DNA of 64,000 nucleotides from JAOPZW01 sp963788935 (GTDB taxonomy: Bacteria > Actinomycetota > Thermoleophilia > Solirubrobacterales > Solirubrobacteraceae): contig CAWBIM010000004.1 of NCBI GenBank assembly GCA_963788935.1, forward strand, positions 1,302,001 through 1,366,000, written 5' to 3'. Both the position numbers and the translations under genes were made by a program. Within the stretch, counting starts at the first letter, position 1. Each line of letters opens with the position of its first letter. The notes below the pieces were generated by a model, which saw only the letters and a program-made list of their open reading frames with translations, made no database searches and was not told where the DNA came from. Shown piece by piece: positions 8,640 to 15,755 of this stretch.

Positions 8640-9218
8640 CTACGGCAGGCCGCGCGCAAGCGCCCGCACGCGGCGCGGGCTCGCGGCGTCGCCGGCGGCC
8701 GAGAGGAAGCTCACGCGCGCACCGCGGCGGACGAGCACGATGAGCGCCGGGGGCTGGGGATGGCAGCCGCAGTTCGGCGCGCGGATGAGCCAGCCCGTCC
8801 GCCCGTCGAGGCGCAGCGTCCGGACCTCGGCGCCCGAGCCGAGGTAGCTCGTCGTCTGCGCGGCGAGCGTCCGCGCGTACGCCACGGCGCCGGCGGGCCG
8901 GGCGAAGTCGACCGTGCGAGCCACGACGTGGGAGAGGTCCCGCGACCGGCCGGTGAACTCGCGCTCGCCGGCGCGGTGGAAGCCCCAGCCCGCGAGCCGG
9001 TCCCGCAGCCCCGGGATCGGCGTGGCGAGGGCGAGCGCCCCGCGGTCGAGCGCGCGGGCGGTGCTGTGCAGCTCGGGCAGCGCACGGGCCGGGAGCAGCG
9101 GTGCGGGCGGCGCGGCGGCGGGCGGGTGCGGGGCCGACGCGCCGCAGGCGGCGATCCCCGCGGCGGCCGTCGCCACGGCGGCCAGGCGGCGCAGCGCGCT
9201 CGCTGCCCGGGCGGTCAC
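8640..9218 (-). CDS. Predicted lipoprotein, last gene of ABC importer operon
   Basis: 192 residues. The N-terminus MTARAASALRRLAAVATAAAGIAACGAS is a signal peptide with a lipobox-like IAAC, followed by a Pro/Ala-rich linker, so the mature protein should be anchored on the outer face of the membrane. The rest (RALDRGALALATPIPGLRDRLAGWGFHRAGEREF..., SHVVARTVDFARPAGAVAYARTLAAQTTSYLG) contains one Cys pair in PNCGCHPQPP. I recognise no family. The start overlaps the permease stop by 4 bp, so it probably serves the transporter or its substrate. Confidence 0.7.
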   Translation of the reverse strand: MTARAASALRRLAAVATAAAGIAACGASAPHPPAAAPPAPLLPARALPELHSTARALDRGALALATPIPGLRDRLAGWGFHRAGEREFTGRSRDLSHVVARTVDFARPAGAVAYARTLAAQTTSYLGSGAEVRTLRLDGRTGWLIRAPNCGCHPQPPALIVLVRRGARVSFLSAAGDAASPRRVRALARGLP

Positions 9219-10021
9219 GGCAGCGCGATCCTCCGGTCGCCGCGCCGGCGGATCAGCTCGGCGGCGATCACGACGATCGTCGTCACCGCCACGAGGAAGG
9301 CGGCCACCGCGATGACGAGCGGCAGGCGCTCGGCGAAGCGCAGCTGCGAGAACAGGTAGACGGGGTAGGTCGGGCTGTTGCCGATCACGAAGCTCGCCAC
9401 GGCGTACTCGTCGAGCGAGAGCACGAACGCGGTCAGCGCGGCGGCCAGGATCGCGGGCGCCGTGAGCGGCAGGACGATCCGGCGCAGCGTCGTCGCCGAC
9501 GACGCGCCCAGGTCGCGCGCGGCCTCCTCCAGGCGCCGGTCGATCGCCGCGATCCGCGGGACGAGCAGCAGCAGCGTGTAGGGGAACGTGATGATCACGT
9601 GGCCGATGAGCACGGCCGTGAGCGACGTGCCGATGTGGATCGGCCCGCGCGTGACGAAGATCAAGAGCGCCCCGCCGAGCACGACGTAGGGGACGACGAG
9701 CGGCACGAGCGCGAACGCCGACACCGCGGCCCGCCCGCGGAAGCGGCCGCGGGCGAGCGGGTAGGCGGTGAGCAGCCCGAGGGCGGTCGCGAGCACGCTC
9801 GTCCCGGCCGCGACGAGCAGCGAGTTGCCGATCGCGGTGCGCAGCGCCGGCGTGTTCCAGGCGGCCGAGAACCAGTGCAGGGTGAAGCCGCTCAGCGGGA
9901 ACTGGGGGAGCGTCCCGCTGTTGAACGCGAACAGCACGAGCAGCAGCGTCGGCAGGTAGAGGTAGACGAGGAACAGGCCGAAGTAGACCTTCAGGCCGCG
10001 CTTCGCCCGGCGGCTGACCAT
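9215..10021 (-). CDS. ABC transporter permease, PotC/YdcV type
   Basis: 268-residue inner-membrane permease of the spermidine/putrescine-type (PotC) importer family. Six hydrophobic segments are visible, starting with KVYFGLFLVYLYLPTLLLVLFAF. The cytoplasmic EAA loop reads EEAARDLGASSATTLRRIVLPLTAPAILAA. It should form a heterodimer with the PotB-like permease encoded just upstream. ATG at 10021 selected, 12 bp after the upstream gene's stop at 10033. The substrate of this branch ranges over polyamines, putrescine and other cations, so the name does not fix the substrate. Confidence 0.9.
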   Translation of the reverse strand: MVSRRAKRGLKVYFGLFLVYLYLPTLLLVLFAFNSGTLPQFPLSGFTLHWFSAAWNTPALRTAIGNSLLVAAGTSVLATALGLLTAYPLARGRFRGRAAVSAFALVPLVVPYVVLGGALLIFVTRGPIHIGTSLTAVLIGHVIITFPYTLLLLVPRIAAIDRRLEEAARDLGASSATTLRRIVLPLTAPAILAAALTAFVLSLDEYAVASFVIGNSPTYPVYLFSQLRFAERLPLVIAVAAFLVAVTTIVVIAAELIRRRGDRRIALP

Positions 10022-10032
10022 CGCGTCCTGCC

Positions 10033-11208
10033 TCACGGCGTCACCCCCTCGCTGCGCAGGTAGCGGGACGTCGCGCCGGTCAGGAGCACCACGATCGCGA
10101 GCAGGAACACGGCGAGGACCGACCCCGTCTGCCAGTCGATCGCCTGCGAGAACAGGTCGGAGATCTCGTTGCCGAACATGTAGCCCTGCGTCCCGCCGAC
10201 GAGCAGCGGCGTGACGAACTCGCCGATCGTCGGGATGAAGACGAACAGGAAGCCGGCGACGAGGCCGGGCGCGACGAGCGGCAGCGTGACCTCGCGCAGG
10301 ATCCGCAGGCGGCTCGCGCCGAGGTCGGCCGCGGCCTCGTGCAGGCGCCGGTCGAGGCCGTCGAGGGCGATGAACATCGGCATGCAGGCGAACGGCGCCC
10401 ACGCGTAGATCAGCACCACGATGACCGTGAACTGGCTGTAGAGCAGGAACGACAGCGGGTGCTGGCGGTCGAGGACCCCGAGCGAGAACAGCGCCGTGTT
10501 GATGAGCCCGTTGCCGCCGAGGATCACCTTCCAGGCGATGATCCGCAGGAAGAAGCTCGTGAAGAACGGGGCGATGACGATCAGCAGCCACGTGTACTTC
10601 GTGCGCGGCACGCAGGTCGCCAGGAAGTACGCGACGGGGAAGGCGATGAGCACGGCGAAGATCGACGTCGTCATCGCCATCGACACCGACTTGAAGAACA
10701 GGTCGAGGTACTGGCTGTCCGAGCGCAGCTGGGCGACGCGGACGAGCGTGCGGCCGGCGGGGATCGTGAAGAAGGGCAGCGCGAGCAGGACGAGCGAGCC
10801 GACGGCGACGGCCGTCCCGTGCCGCCTGAGCCGCGGGCCGAGCAGCGCGCCCGCGACGAGCAGGGCGAGGACGATCGCCAGGCCGACGAGCGGCACGTCG
10901 ACCTCGGCGCCGAGGATCCGGAACGTCGCGCCCTTGCCGAGCAGCGTGTCCCACAGCGAGAGCGTGAACCCGAGCTGCTCGCCGCGGATCCGCGCGATCG
11001 CCTCGTTCGCCGAGAGGTGGCTGACCCCGAGGCTGAACCGGGCGATCTGGTAGAGCGGGGCGAGGAAGAAGACGACGAGGAACGCGAGCCCGGGGACGAG
11101 CATCGCCCACATGAGCCGGCGGCGCCGGCGCTCCGAGGCCTCGGCCCGGCTGCGGCCGCGCGCGCGGGCCAGCGGGCCGCGGCCGACGGTCGGGGCGGAG
11201 GCGCTCAT
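10033..11208 (-). CDS. ABC transporter permease, PotB/YdcU type with extra N-terminal region
   Basis: 391 residues, about 100 longer than a usual PotB. After a basic N-terminus (ARARGRSRAEASERRRRRL) come a first membrane segment LVPGLAFLVVFFLAPLYQI, a periplasmic insertion and two further hydrophobic segments (VGLAIVLALLVAGALLG and AVAVGSLVLLALPFF). The normal core follows, with the EAA loop HEAAADLGASRLRILREVTLPLVAPGLVAG. Overlaps the ATPase gene by 4 bp. The inserted segments are a recurring variant in this family, but I cannot say what they bind. Confidence 0.88.
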   Translation of the reverse strand: MSASAPTVGRGPLARARGRSRAEASERRRRRLMWAMLVPGLAFLVVFFLAPLYQIARFSLGVSHLSANEAIARIRGEQLGFTLSLWDTLLGKGATFRILGAEVDVPLVGLAIVLALLVAGALLGPRLRRHGTAVAVGSLVLLALPFFTIPAGRTLVRVAQLRSDSQYLDLFFKSVSMAMTTSIFAVLIAFPVAYFLATCVPRTKYTWLLIVIAPFFTSFFLRIIAWKVILGGNGLINTALFSLGVLDRQHPLSFLLYSQFTVIVVLIYAWAPFACMPMFIALDGLDRRLHEAAADLGASRLRILREVTLPLVAPGLVAGFLFVFIPTIGEFVTPLLVGGTQGYMFGNEISDLFSQAIDWQTGSVLAVFLLAIVVLLTGATSRYLRSEGVTP

Positions 11209-12383
11209 GCGACGCGCCCGGCCGGCGCCGGCGCGGGCTCGCCGCCGGGGTCGGGCGCGGCGTCGCCGCCCGCGTCCGCGTCGTCGATCACGAAGCTGTG
11301 CCGCGCGCGCCAGTGCAGCGTCACGGTCTCCCCCGGGCGGTGGTCGGCGGCCTCGTCGAGGTTGAGGCGGCGGACGGTCAGCTCGGAGCCGCCCGCGAGC
11401 CCGACCACGAGCTCGATCGTCGAGCCGAGGTAGACGACCTCGCGGACCGTGCCCTCGACGCGGCTGCAGCCCGTGTCGCCCGGCGGCTCGAGCGCGATGC
11501 GCTCCGGGCGGACCGTGACGCGCAGGACGTCGCCCGCGCGGCCGCCGGTCGGCAGCGGGGCGAGGATCCGGCCGTGCTCGCCGAGGCGCATCACGGCGTG
11601 CTCGCCGTCGATGTCGTCCACGCGCACGTCGACGACGTTCGAGGTGCCGATGAAGTCGGCGACGAACGGCGTCGCGGGGCGCTCGTAGAGCCGGCGCGGC
11701 GTCGCGATCTGCTCGATGACGCCCTCGTTCATGACCGCGATGCGGTCGGACATCGTCAGCGCCTCGTCCTGGTCGTGCGTGACGTAGACGAACGTCGTCT
11801 CCGTGCGGGCCTGGATCGCCTTGAGCTCGCTCTGCATCTCGCGGCGGAGCTTGAGGTCCAGGGCGCCGAGCGGCTCGTCGAGGAGCAGCGCCGCGGGACG
11901 GTTGACGAGCGCGCGGGCGAGCGCGACGCGCTGCTGCTGGCCGCCGGAGAGCTGCGCCGGGCGGCGCTCGTCGAGGCCCTCGAGCCGCACGATCCGCAGC
12001 GCCTCGCGCACGCGCTCGGCGAGCTCGGCGCGCTTGATGCGGCGCACCCGCGGGCCGAAGGCCACGTTCTGGGCGACCGACATGTGCGGGAACAGCGCGT
12101 AGGCCTGGAAGACCATGTTCACGTCGCGGCGCGCCGGCGGGACGTCGGTGACGTCCTGGCCGCGCAGGTGGATCCGCCCGCTGGTCGGGTCCTCGAAGCC
12201 GGCGAGCATCCGCAGGGTCGTCGACTTCCCGCAGCCGCTCGGCCCGAGGAGCGAGAAGAACTCGCCCTCGGCGACGTGGAACGTCGCGTCACGCACGGCG
12301 GGACGGGTGGTCGTCTCGCCGTCGCGCGCCCCGTAGCGCTTGGTGACGGCGTCGAGCTCGATCGCGTGGCGGGTGTCGGGCAT
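11205..12383 (-). CDS. ABC transporter ATP-binding protein, PotA type
   Basis: 392-residue ATPase. Walker A GPSGCGKST at about residues 47-55, Q-loop FQAYALFPHMSV, signature LSGGQQQRVALARAL, Walker B LLLDEPLGALDLKLR, and the H-loop YVTHDQDEALT. The C-terminal TOBE region ends in an acidic/Pro-rich tail. ATG at 12383 is preceded by an AGGAG site; an in-frame extension to 12473 reads through non-conserved sequence and the operator, so I rejected it. It powers the two downstream permeases. The binding protein is not in this operon; the PotD-like protein at 25941 carries the same operator and is the likely partner. Confidence 0.92.
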   Translation of the reverse strand: MPDTRHAIELDAVTKRYGARDGETTTRPAVRDATFHVAEGEFFSLLGPSGCGKSTTLRMLAGFEDPTSGRIHLRGQDVTDVPPARRDVNMVFQAYALFPHMSVAQNVAFGPRVRRIKRAELAERVREALRIVRLEGLDERRPAQLSGGQQQRVALARALVNRPAALLLDEPLGALDLKLRREMQSELKAIQARTETTFVYVTHDQDEALTMSDRIAVMNEGVIEQIATPRRLYERPATPFVADFIGTSNVVDVRVDDIDGEHAVMRLGEHGRILAPLPTGGRAGDVLRVTVRPERIALEPPGDTGCSRVEGTVREVVYLGSTIELVVGLAGGSELTVRRLNLDEAADHRPGETVTLHWRARHSFVIDDADAGGDAAPDPGGEPAPAPAGRVA

Positions 12384-12442
12384 GGCGCTCCTGGGCCGCT
12401 GTCGAGGGCGGCGGAGCCTACCCGCGCACTCCTCCCGGGGGC

Positions 12443-12461
12443 GATCATAACCGTTGTTTTG
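12443..12461. promoter_or_regulatory. Shared operator, copy 2 (ABC importer operon)
   Basis: GATCATAACCGTTGTTTTG, identical over 19 bp to copy 1. Located 60 bp upstream of the ATPase ATG and therefore at or near its promoter. Confidence 0.8.
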
Positions 12462-12588
12462 TGACCCTCGCAAACGCCTTCGGACGCCGGGTCGGAGCCG
12501 CTCGGCCCGATGGTAGAACGGGCCGCGGCCCGGCCCCGCGGACGTCGCGGGACCGGGCCGGGGTCGACGGCGGAGCGGGTGGTGTCCC

Positions 12589-12804
12589 CTACGCGGCGAT
12601 CGTCTCGCGGCCGCGCGGGGCGCAGTCGTCGCGCACGCGGGCGAGGCGCGGGGCGACCGGGGCGCGCCGGCGGCTCGGGCCGCGGCGGTCGTCGCCCGCC
12701 GCGCGGGCCGACCGGCGGCTGAGGTCGAGGACGAACTCGGCGGTGACGCCGGCGGCGACCCGCCCGGCGGTGGTGGCGGTGGTGGGCGTGGTGGGCATGG
12801 TCAT
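12589..12804 (-). CDS. Small hypothetical protein downstream of DHA2 exporter
   Basis: 71-residue reading frame starting MTMPTTPTTATTAGRVAAGV and ending RDDCAPRGRETIAA. It overlaps the exporter's stop codon by 4 bp (ATGA), which suggests a real, translationally coupled gene. The composition is Arg/Ala rich with no membrane segment or recognised domain. It could be a chance frame in high-GC DNA. Confidence 0.4.
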   Translation of the reverse strand: MTMPTTPTTATTAGRVAAGVTAEFVLDLSRRSARAAGDDRRGPSRRRAPVAPRLARVRDDCAPRGRETIAA

Positions 12805-14303
12805 CGGGCGACCTCCAGGACGGGAGTGGCGGTGGGGCGGCGGAAGCGGCCGACGGCGGCCGCGACGACCACCAGGCCGAGGGCGAGCAGGACGGTGGAG
12901 CCGGTCAGCGCGGCGCTCACGGCGTGCGCGAGATGGACTCGCGCGGCGCCGTCGAGGTCGAGGCCGGCGGCGTGGGTGGCGGCGGGGGCCGGACCGCTCG
13001 CGCCCGCGGCGACGGTGACGAGGATGCTCACGCCGAGCGACGCACCGAGCTGCTGCGCGGCGTTGACGACGCCCGAGGCGGCGCCCGCGTCGTCGGCGGC
13101 GACGCCGGCGAGGGCCGCGCCCGTGAGCGGGGCCAGCGCGGCGCCCATGCCCAGGCCGAGCAGCACGAGCGGCAGGACGATGTCGGGGAAGAACGGCGTC
13201 GTCACGTCGAGGCGGCTCAGCCAGCCCATGCCGACGAGCGCGACGGCGACGCCGGTCACGAGCAGCCGCGCGTCGCCCCAGCGGGCCGACAGGCGGGGCA
13301 CGAAACGGACCGTCGAGAACATCACGGCGGTCATCGGCAGGAAGCCCAGGCCCGCCTGCAGCGGAGTGAAGCCGCGGACGCCCTGCAGGTACTGGCTGAG
13401 GAAGAAGAACATCGAGAACATCCCGCCGACGAGCAGCATCCGGGCCAGGTACGCGCCCGCCCGGCTGCGGCTCGTGAACAGCCGCAGCGGCGTGACGGGC
13501 TGCGGCGCGCGCCGCTCGACGGCGACGAAGAGCGCGAGCAGCGCGACGCCGGCGACGAACGACGCGACGGTCAGCGGGTCGCCCCAGCCGGCCTCCGCCG
13601 CGCGGACGAAGCCGTAGACGAGCGCGCTCATGCCCGCCGTCGAGGCGGCGGCGCCGGGGAGGTCGAAGCGGCCGGGACGGCGCTCGGTCTCGACCAGCAC
13701 ACGCGGCGCGAGCCAGATGAGCGCGAGGCCGACCGGCACGTTGATCCACAGGCCCCAGCGCCACGAGGCCCAGTCGGTGAGCATCCCGCCGAGGACGAGG
13801 CCGACGCTGCCGCCACCGCCCGCGACCGCGCCGTAGGCGGCCAGGGCGCGGATGCGCTCGGGCCCCTCGCGGAAGCTCGTGGTCAGCAGCGCCAGCGACG
13901 ACGGCGCGGCGACGGCGGCGCCGATGCCCTGGAGGGCCCGCGCGCCGAGCAGCCAGCCCTGCGTCTGGGCGAGGCCGCCGAGGAACGACGCGAACGTGAA
14001 CAGCGCGATGCCGGCGACGAACGTCCGGCGACGGCCGAGGATGTCCCCCATCCGCGCACCGAGCAGCAGCAGGCCGCCGAAGGTCAGGGCGTAGGCGCTC
14101 TGCACCCACGACAGCGCGGCGGGCGAGAAGTCCAGGCGCGTCGCGATGCTCGGGAGCGCCGTGATCACCACCGTCGCGTCGAGGATGATCATCAGGTAGG
14201 TGGCGAGGATCACGCCGAGGACGAGCGTCGGGTTCGGGCGTGCGGAGGCATCGGGTCCGGGCAGCGCATGGCGCGCCCGCCCCGAGAAGAGGGTGCGAAG
14301 CAA
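12801..14303 (-). CDS. DHA2-family MFS drug exporter (14 TMS)
   Basis: 500-residue drug:H+ antiporter of the EmrB/QacA type. Motif C-like region GAAVAAPSSLALL, motif A GARMGDILGRRRTFV (about residues 82-96), and the DHA2 D1-type ATYLMIILDATVVITALPSIATRLDFS near the N-terminus. About 14 hydrophobic segments. Exports unknown toxic compounds across the cytoplasmic membrane. Divergent from the TetR gene at 14434; three GGAGG-N3-CCTCC palindromes in between predict TetR repression of both. Confidence 0.92.
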   Translation of the reverse strand: MLRTLFSGRARHALPGPDASARPNPTLVLGVILATYLMIILDATVVITALPSIATRLDFSPAALSWVQSAYALTFGGLLLLGARMGDILGRRRTFVAGIALFTFASFLGGLAQTQGWLLGARALQGIGAAVAAPSSLALLTTSFREGPERIRALAAYGAVAGGGGSVGLVLGGMLTDWASWRWGLWINVPVGLALIWLAPRVLVETERRPGRFDLPGAAASTAGMSALVYGFVRAAEAGWGDPLTVASFVAGVALLALFVAVERRAPQPVTPLRLFTSRSRAGAYLARMLLVGGMFSMFFFLSQYLQGVRGFTPLQAGLGFLPMTAVMFSTVRFVPRLSARWGDARLLVTGVAVALVGMGWLSRLDVTTPFFPDIVLPLVLLGLGMGAALAPLTGAALAGVAADDAGAASGVVNAAQQLGASLGVSILVTVAAGASGPAPAATHAAGLDLDGAARVHLAHAVSAALTGSTVLLALGLVVVAAAVGRFRRPTATPVLEVAR

Positions 14304-14347
14304 AACGGGCCTTTCGCAGTTGGATGAGAGGAGCTACACTGTGAACC

Positions 14348-14416
14348 GGAGGTTGCCTCCACCTTTTTCGGAGGGTGCCTCCGGTTCCTGTCATCATCAT
14401 AGCGGAGGTACCCTCC
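14348..14416. promoter_or_regulatory. Three TetR operators between DHA2 exporter and its TetR
   Basis: Three copies of a GGAGG-N3-CCTCC palindrome at 14348-14360, 14370-14382 and 14404-14416, start-to-start spacing 22 and 34 bp. The third is the longest (AGCGGAGGTACCCTCCGCTT). The triplet fills the short divergent promoter region and is absent elsewhere nearby, as expected for a local TetR autoregulatory system. Confidence 0.75.
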
Positions 14417-14433
14417 GCTTTGTCAAGCCCCCG

Positions 14434-15030
14434 ATGAGAATGACCAGCCCGACGACCGCCGCCACCCCCCTCTCGAATCGCCCGAAGCGCGCCGACGCGC
14501 TGCGCAACTACGAGAAGCTCGTGGCGGCCGCCCGCGAGGCGTTCACCGAGGCCGACCGCTCCGCCGCGCTCGAGGACATCGCCCGCCGCGCCGGCGTCGG
14601 CATCGGGACGCTGTACCGCCACTTCCCCACCCGCACCGACCTCGTGCAGGCCGTCTACGTCGACGAGGTCGAGGCGCTGTCGCGCAGCGCGGGCGAGCTC
14701 GCGGACCTCGAGCCCTGGGACGCGCTGACCGCGTGGCTGCAGAACTTCGTCGGCTACGTCGCGACGAAGCAGGCGCTGGCCGAGGAGCTCTTCGCGGTCT
14801 CGGACCCCGAGCGCCAGGCCGTCTTCGCCAGCTGCCGCGCGATGCTCTACGGCGCGGGCGAGCCGCTGCTGCAGCGCGCGCAGGACGCGGGCATCGTCCG
14901 CCCGGACGTGACGATCGAGGAGGTCGTCCGCCTCGTCGGCGGCATCGCGAAGATCCCGGCCGACGACCCGGCCGACGTGCAGCGCGTCCTCGCCGTCGCC
15001 CTCGACGGCCTGCGCTACCGGGCCGAGTAG
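14434..15030 (+). CDS. TetR-family repressor of the adjacent exporter
   Basis: 198 residues. N-terminal helix-turn-helix: RADALRNYEKLVAAAREAFTE, ALEDIARRAGVGIGTLYRHFPTRTDLVQAVY. The C-terminal ligand domain (DALTAWLQNFVGYVATKQALAEEL) is of the TetR_C SbtR-like kind common in actinobacteria. ATG at 14434 or 14440; the first is chosen since it follows the operator by 17 bp. Predicted to bind the three palindromes and control the divergent DHA2 exporter gene. Confidence 0.9.
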   Translation: MRMTSPTTAATPLSNRPKRADALRNYEKLVAAAREAFTEADRSAALEDIARRAGVGIGTLYRHFPTRTDLVQAVYVDEVEALSRSAGELADLEPWDALTAWLQNFVGYVATKQALAEELFAVSDPERQAVFASCRAMLYGAGEPLLQRAQDAGIVRPDVTIEEVVRLVGGIAKIPADDPADVQRVLAVALDGLRYRAE

Positions 15031-15070
15031 CGACCTCCCCGCGGCGCGGGGACCCTGGCAGGATCCCGCC

Positions 15071-15613
15071 GTGCGCGAGATCGTCACCGAGCGGCTGATC
15101 CTGCGGCCGTTCGCGGCGGAGGACCTCTCGGCGTTCGCCGCGTACCGCAGCGCGCCCGAGGTCGCCCGCTACCAGTCGTGGGACAGCCCCTATCCGATGG
15201 CCGAGGCCGAGCGGTTTCTCGCCTCCCAGCAGGGCGTGGAGCTCGGGACGCCGGGCGCGTGGGTGCAGCTCGCCGCCGTCGGCCGCGACGACGGGCGGCT
15301 GCGCGGCGACTGCGCGGTCCGCGTGGCCGACGACCAGCCGGCGACGGCCGAGGTCGGCGTCACGTTCGCCCCCGCCGCGCAGGGCTCGGGGCTGGCGACC
15401 GAGGCGCTCGCGGCGGTCGTGACCCGCTTGTTCGAGGACCATGGCCTGCACCGCGTGTACGCGCAGGCCGACGACCGCAACCCCGCCGTCCACCGCCTCT
15501 TCGAGCGCCTGGGCTTCCGCTGCGAGGCGCGCCTCGTGGAGGCCGACTGGTTCAAGGGCGAGTGGTCCACGCTGCGGGTCTTCGCGGTCCTGCGGCGTGA
15601 GTGGTCGCCATGA
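15071..15613 (+). CDS. GNAT acetyltransferase, RimJ/RimL type
   Basis: 180 residues of the GNAT fold that transfers acetyl groups to N-termini or small amines. Begins TERLILRPFAAEDLSAF, has the acetyl-CoA loop QGSGLATEALAAVV and the terminal VHRLFERLGFRCEAR block. GTG at 15071. Stands alone, 40 bp after the TetR gene; substrate unknown. Confidence 0.88.
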   Translation: MREIVTERLILRPFAAEDLSAFAAYRSAPEVARYQSWDSPYPMAEAERFLASQQGVELGTPGAWVQLAAVGRDDGRLRGDCAVRVADDQPATAEVGVTFAPAAQGSGLATEALAAVVTRLFEDHGLHRVYAQADDRNPAVHRLFERLGFRCEARLVEADWFKGEWSTLRVFAVLRREWSP

Positions 15614-15755
15614 GTTCCGCGCCGCGCCGCGGGCGCCCGCGGCCTGACCCGGCGCGGCGGGTGGGATCCGGACCGCCTCGGGAAGGTGCGACAGCACACC
15701 GGCGTCAGAACTTAACGTCAGGTCCTGGCGTACCCACGAACTTGGAGGGAGGCAG

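Noticed and set aside
3469..12461. Polyamine (spermidine/putrescine) uptake and catabolism as the role of the operons
   Set aside because: Transporter names point to polyamines, but the co-regulated enzymes are cyclic-ureide hydrolases and a hydantoin racemase-like protein; the Pot family is known to carry diverse cations and other solutes. Kept only as an alternative.
11205..12473. PotA-like ATPase starting at 12473, with a 30-residue N-terminal extension
   Set aside because: The extension reads through the shared operator and is non-conserved; ATG at 12383 has an AGGAG site and matches the family start.
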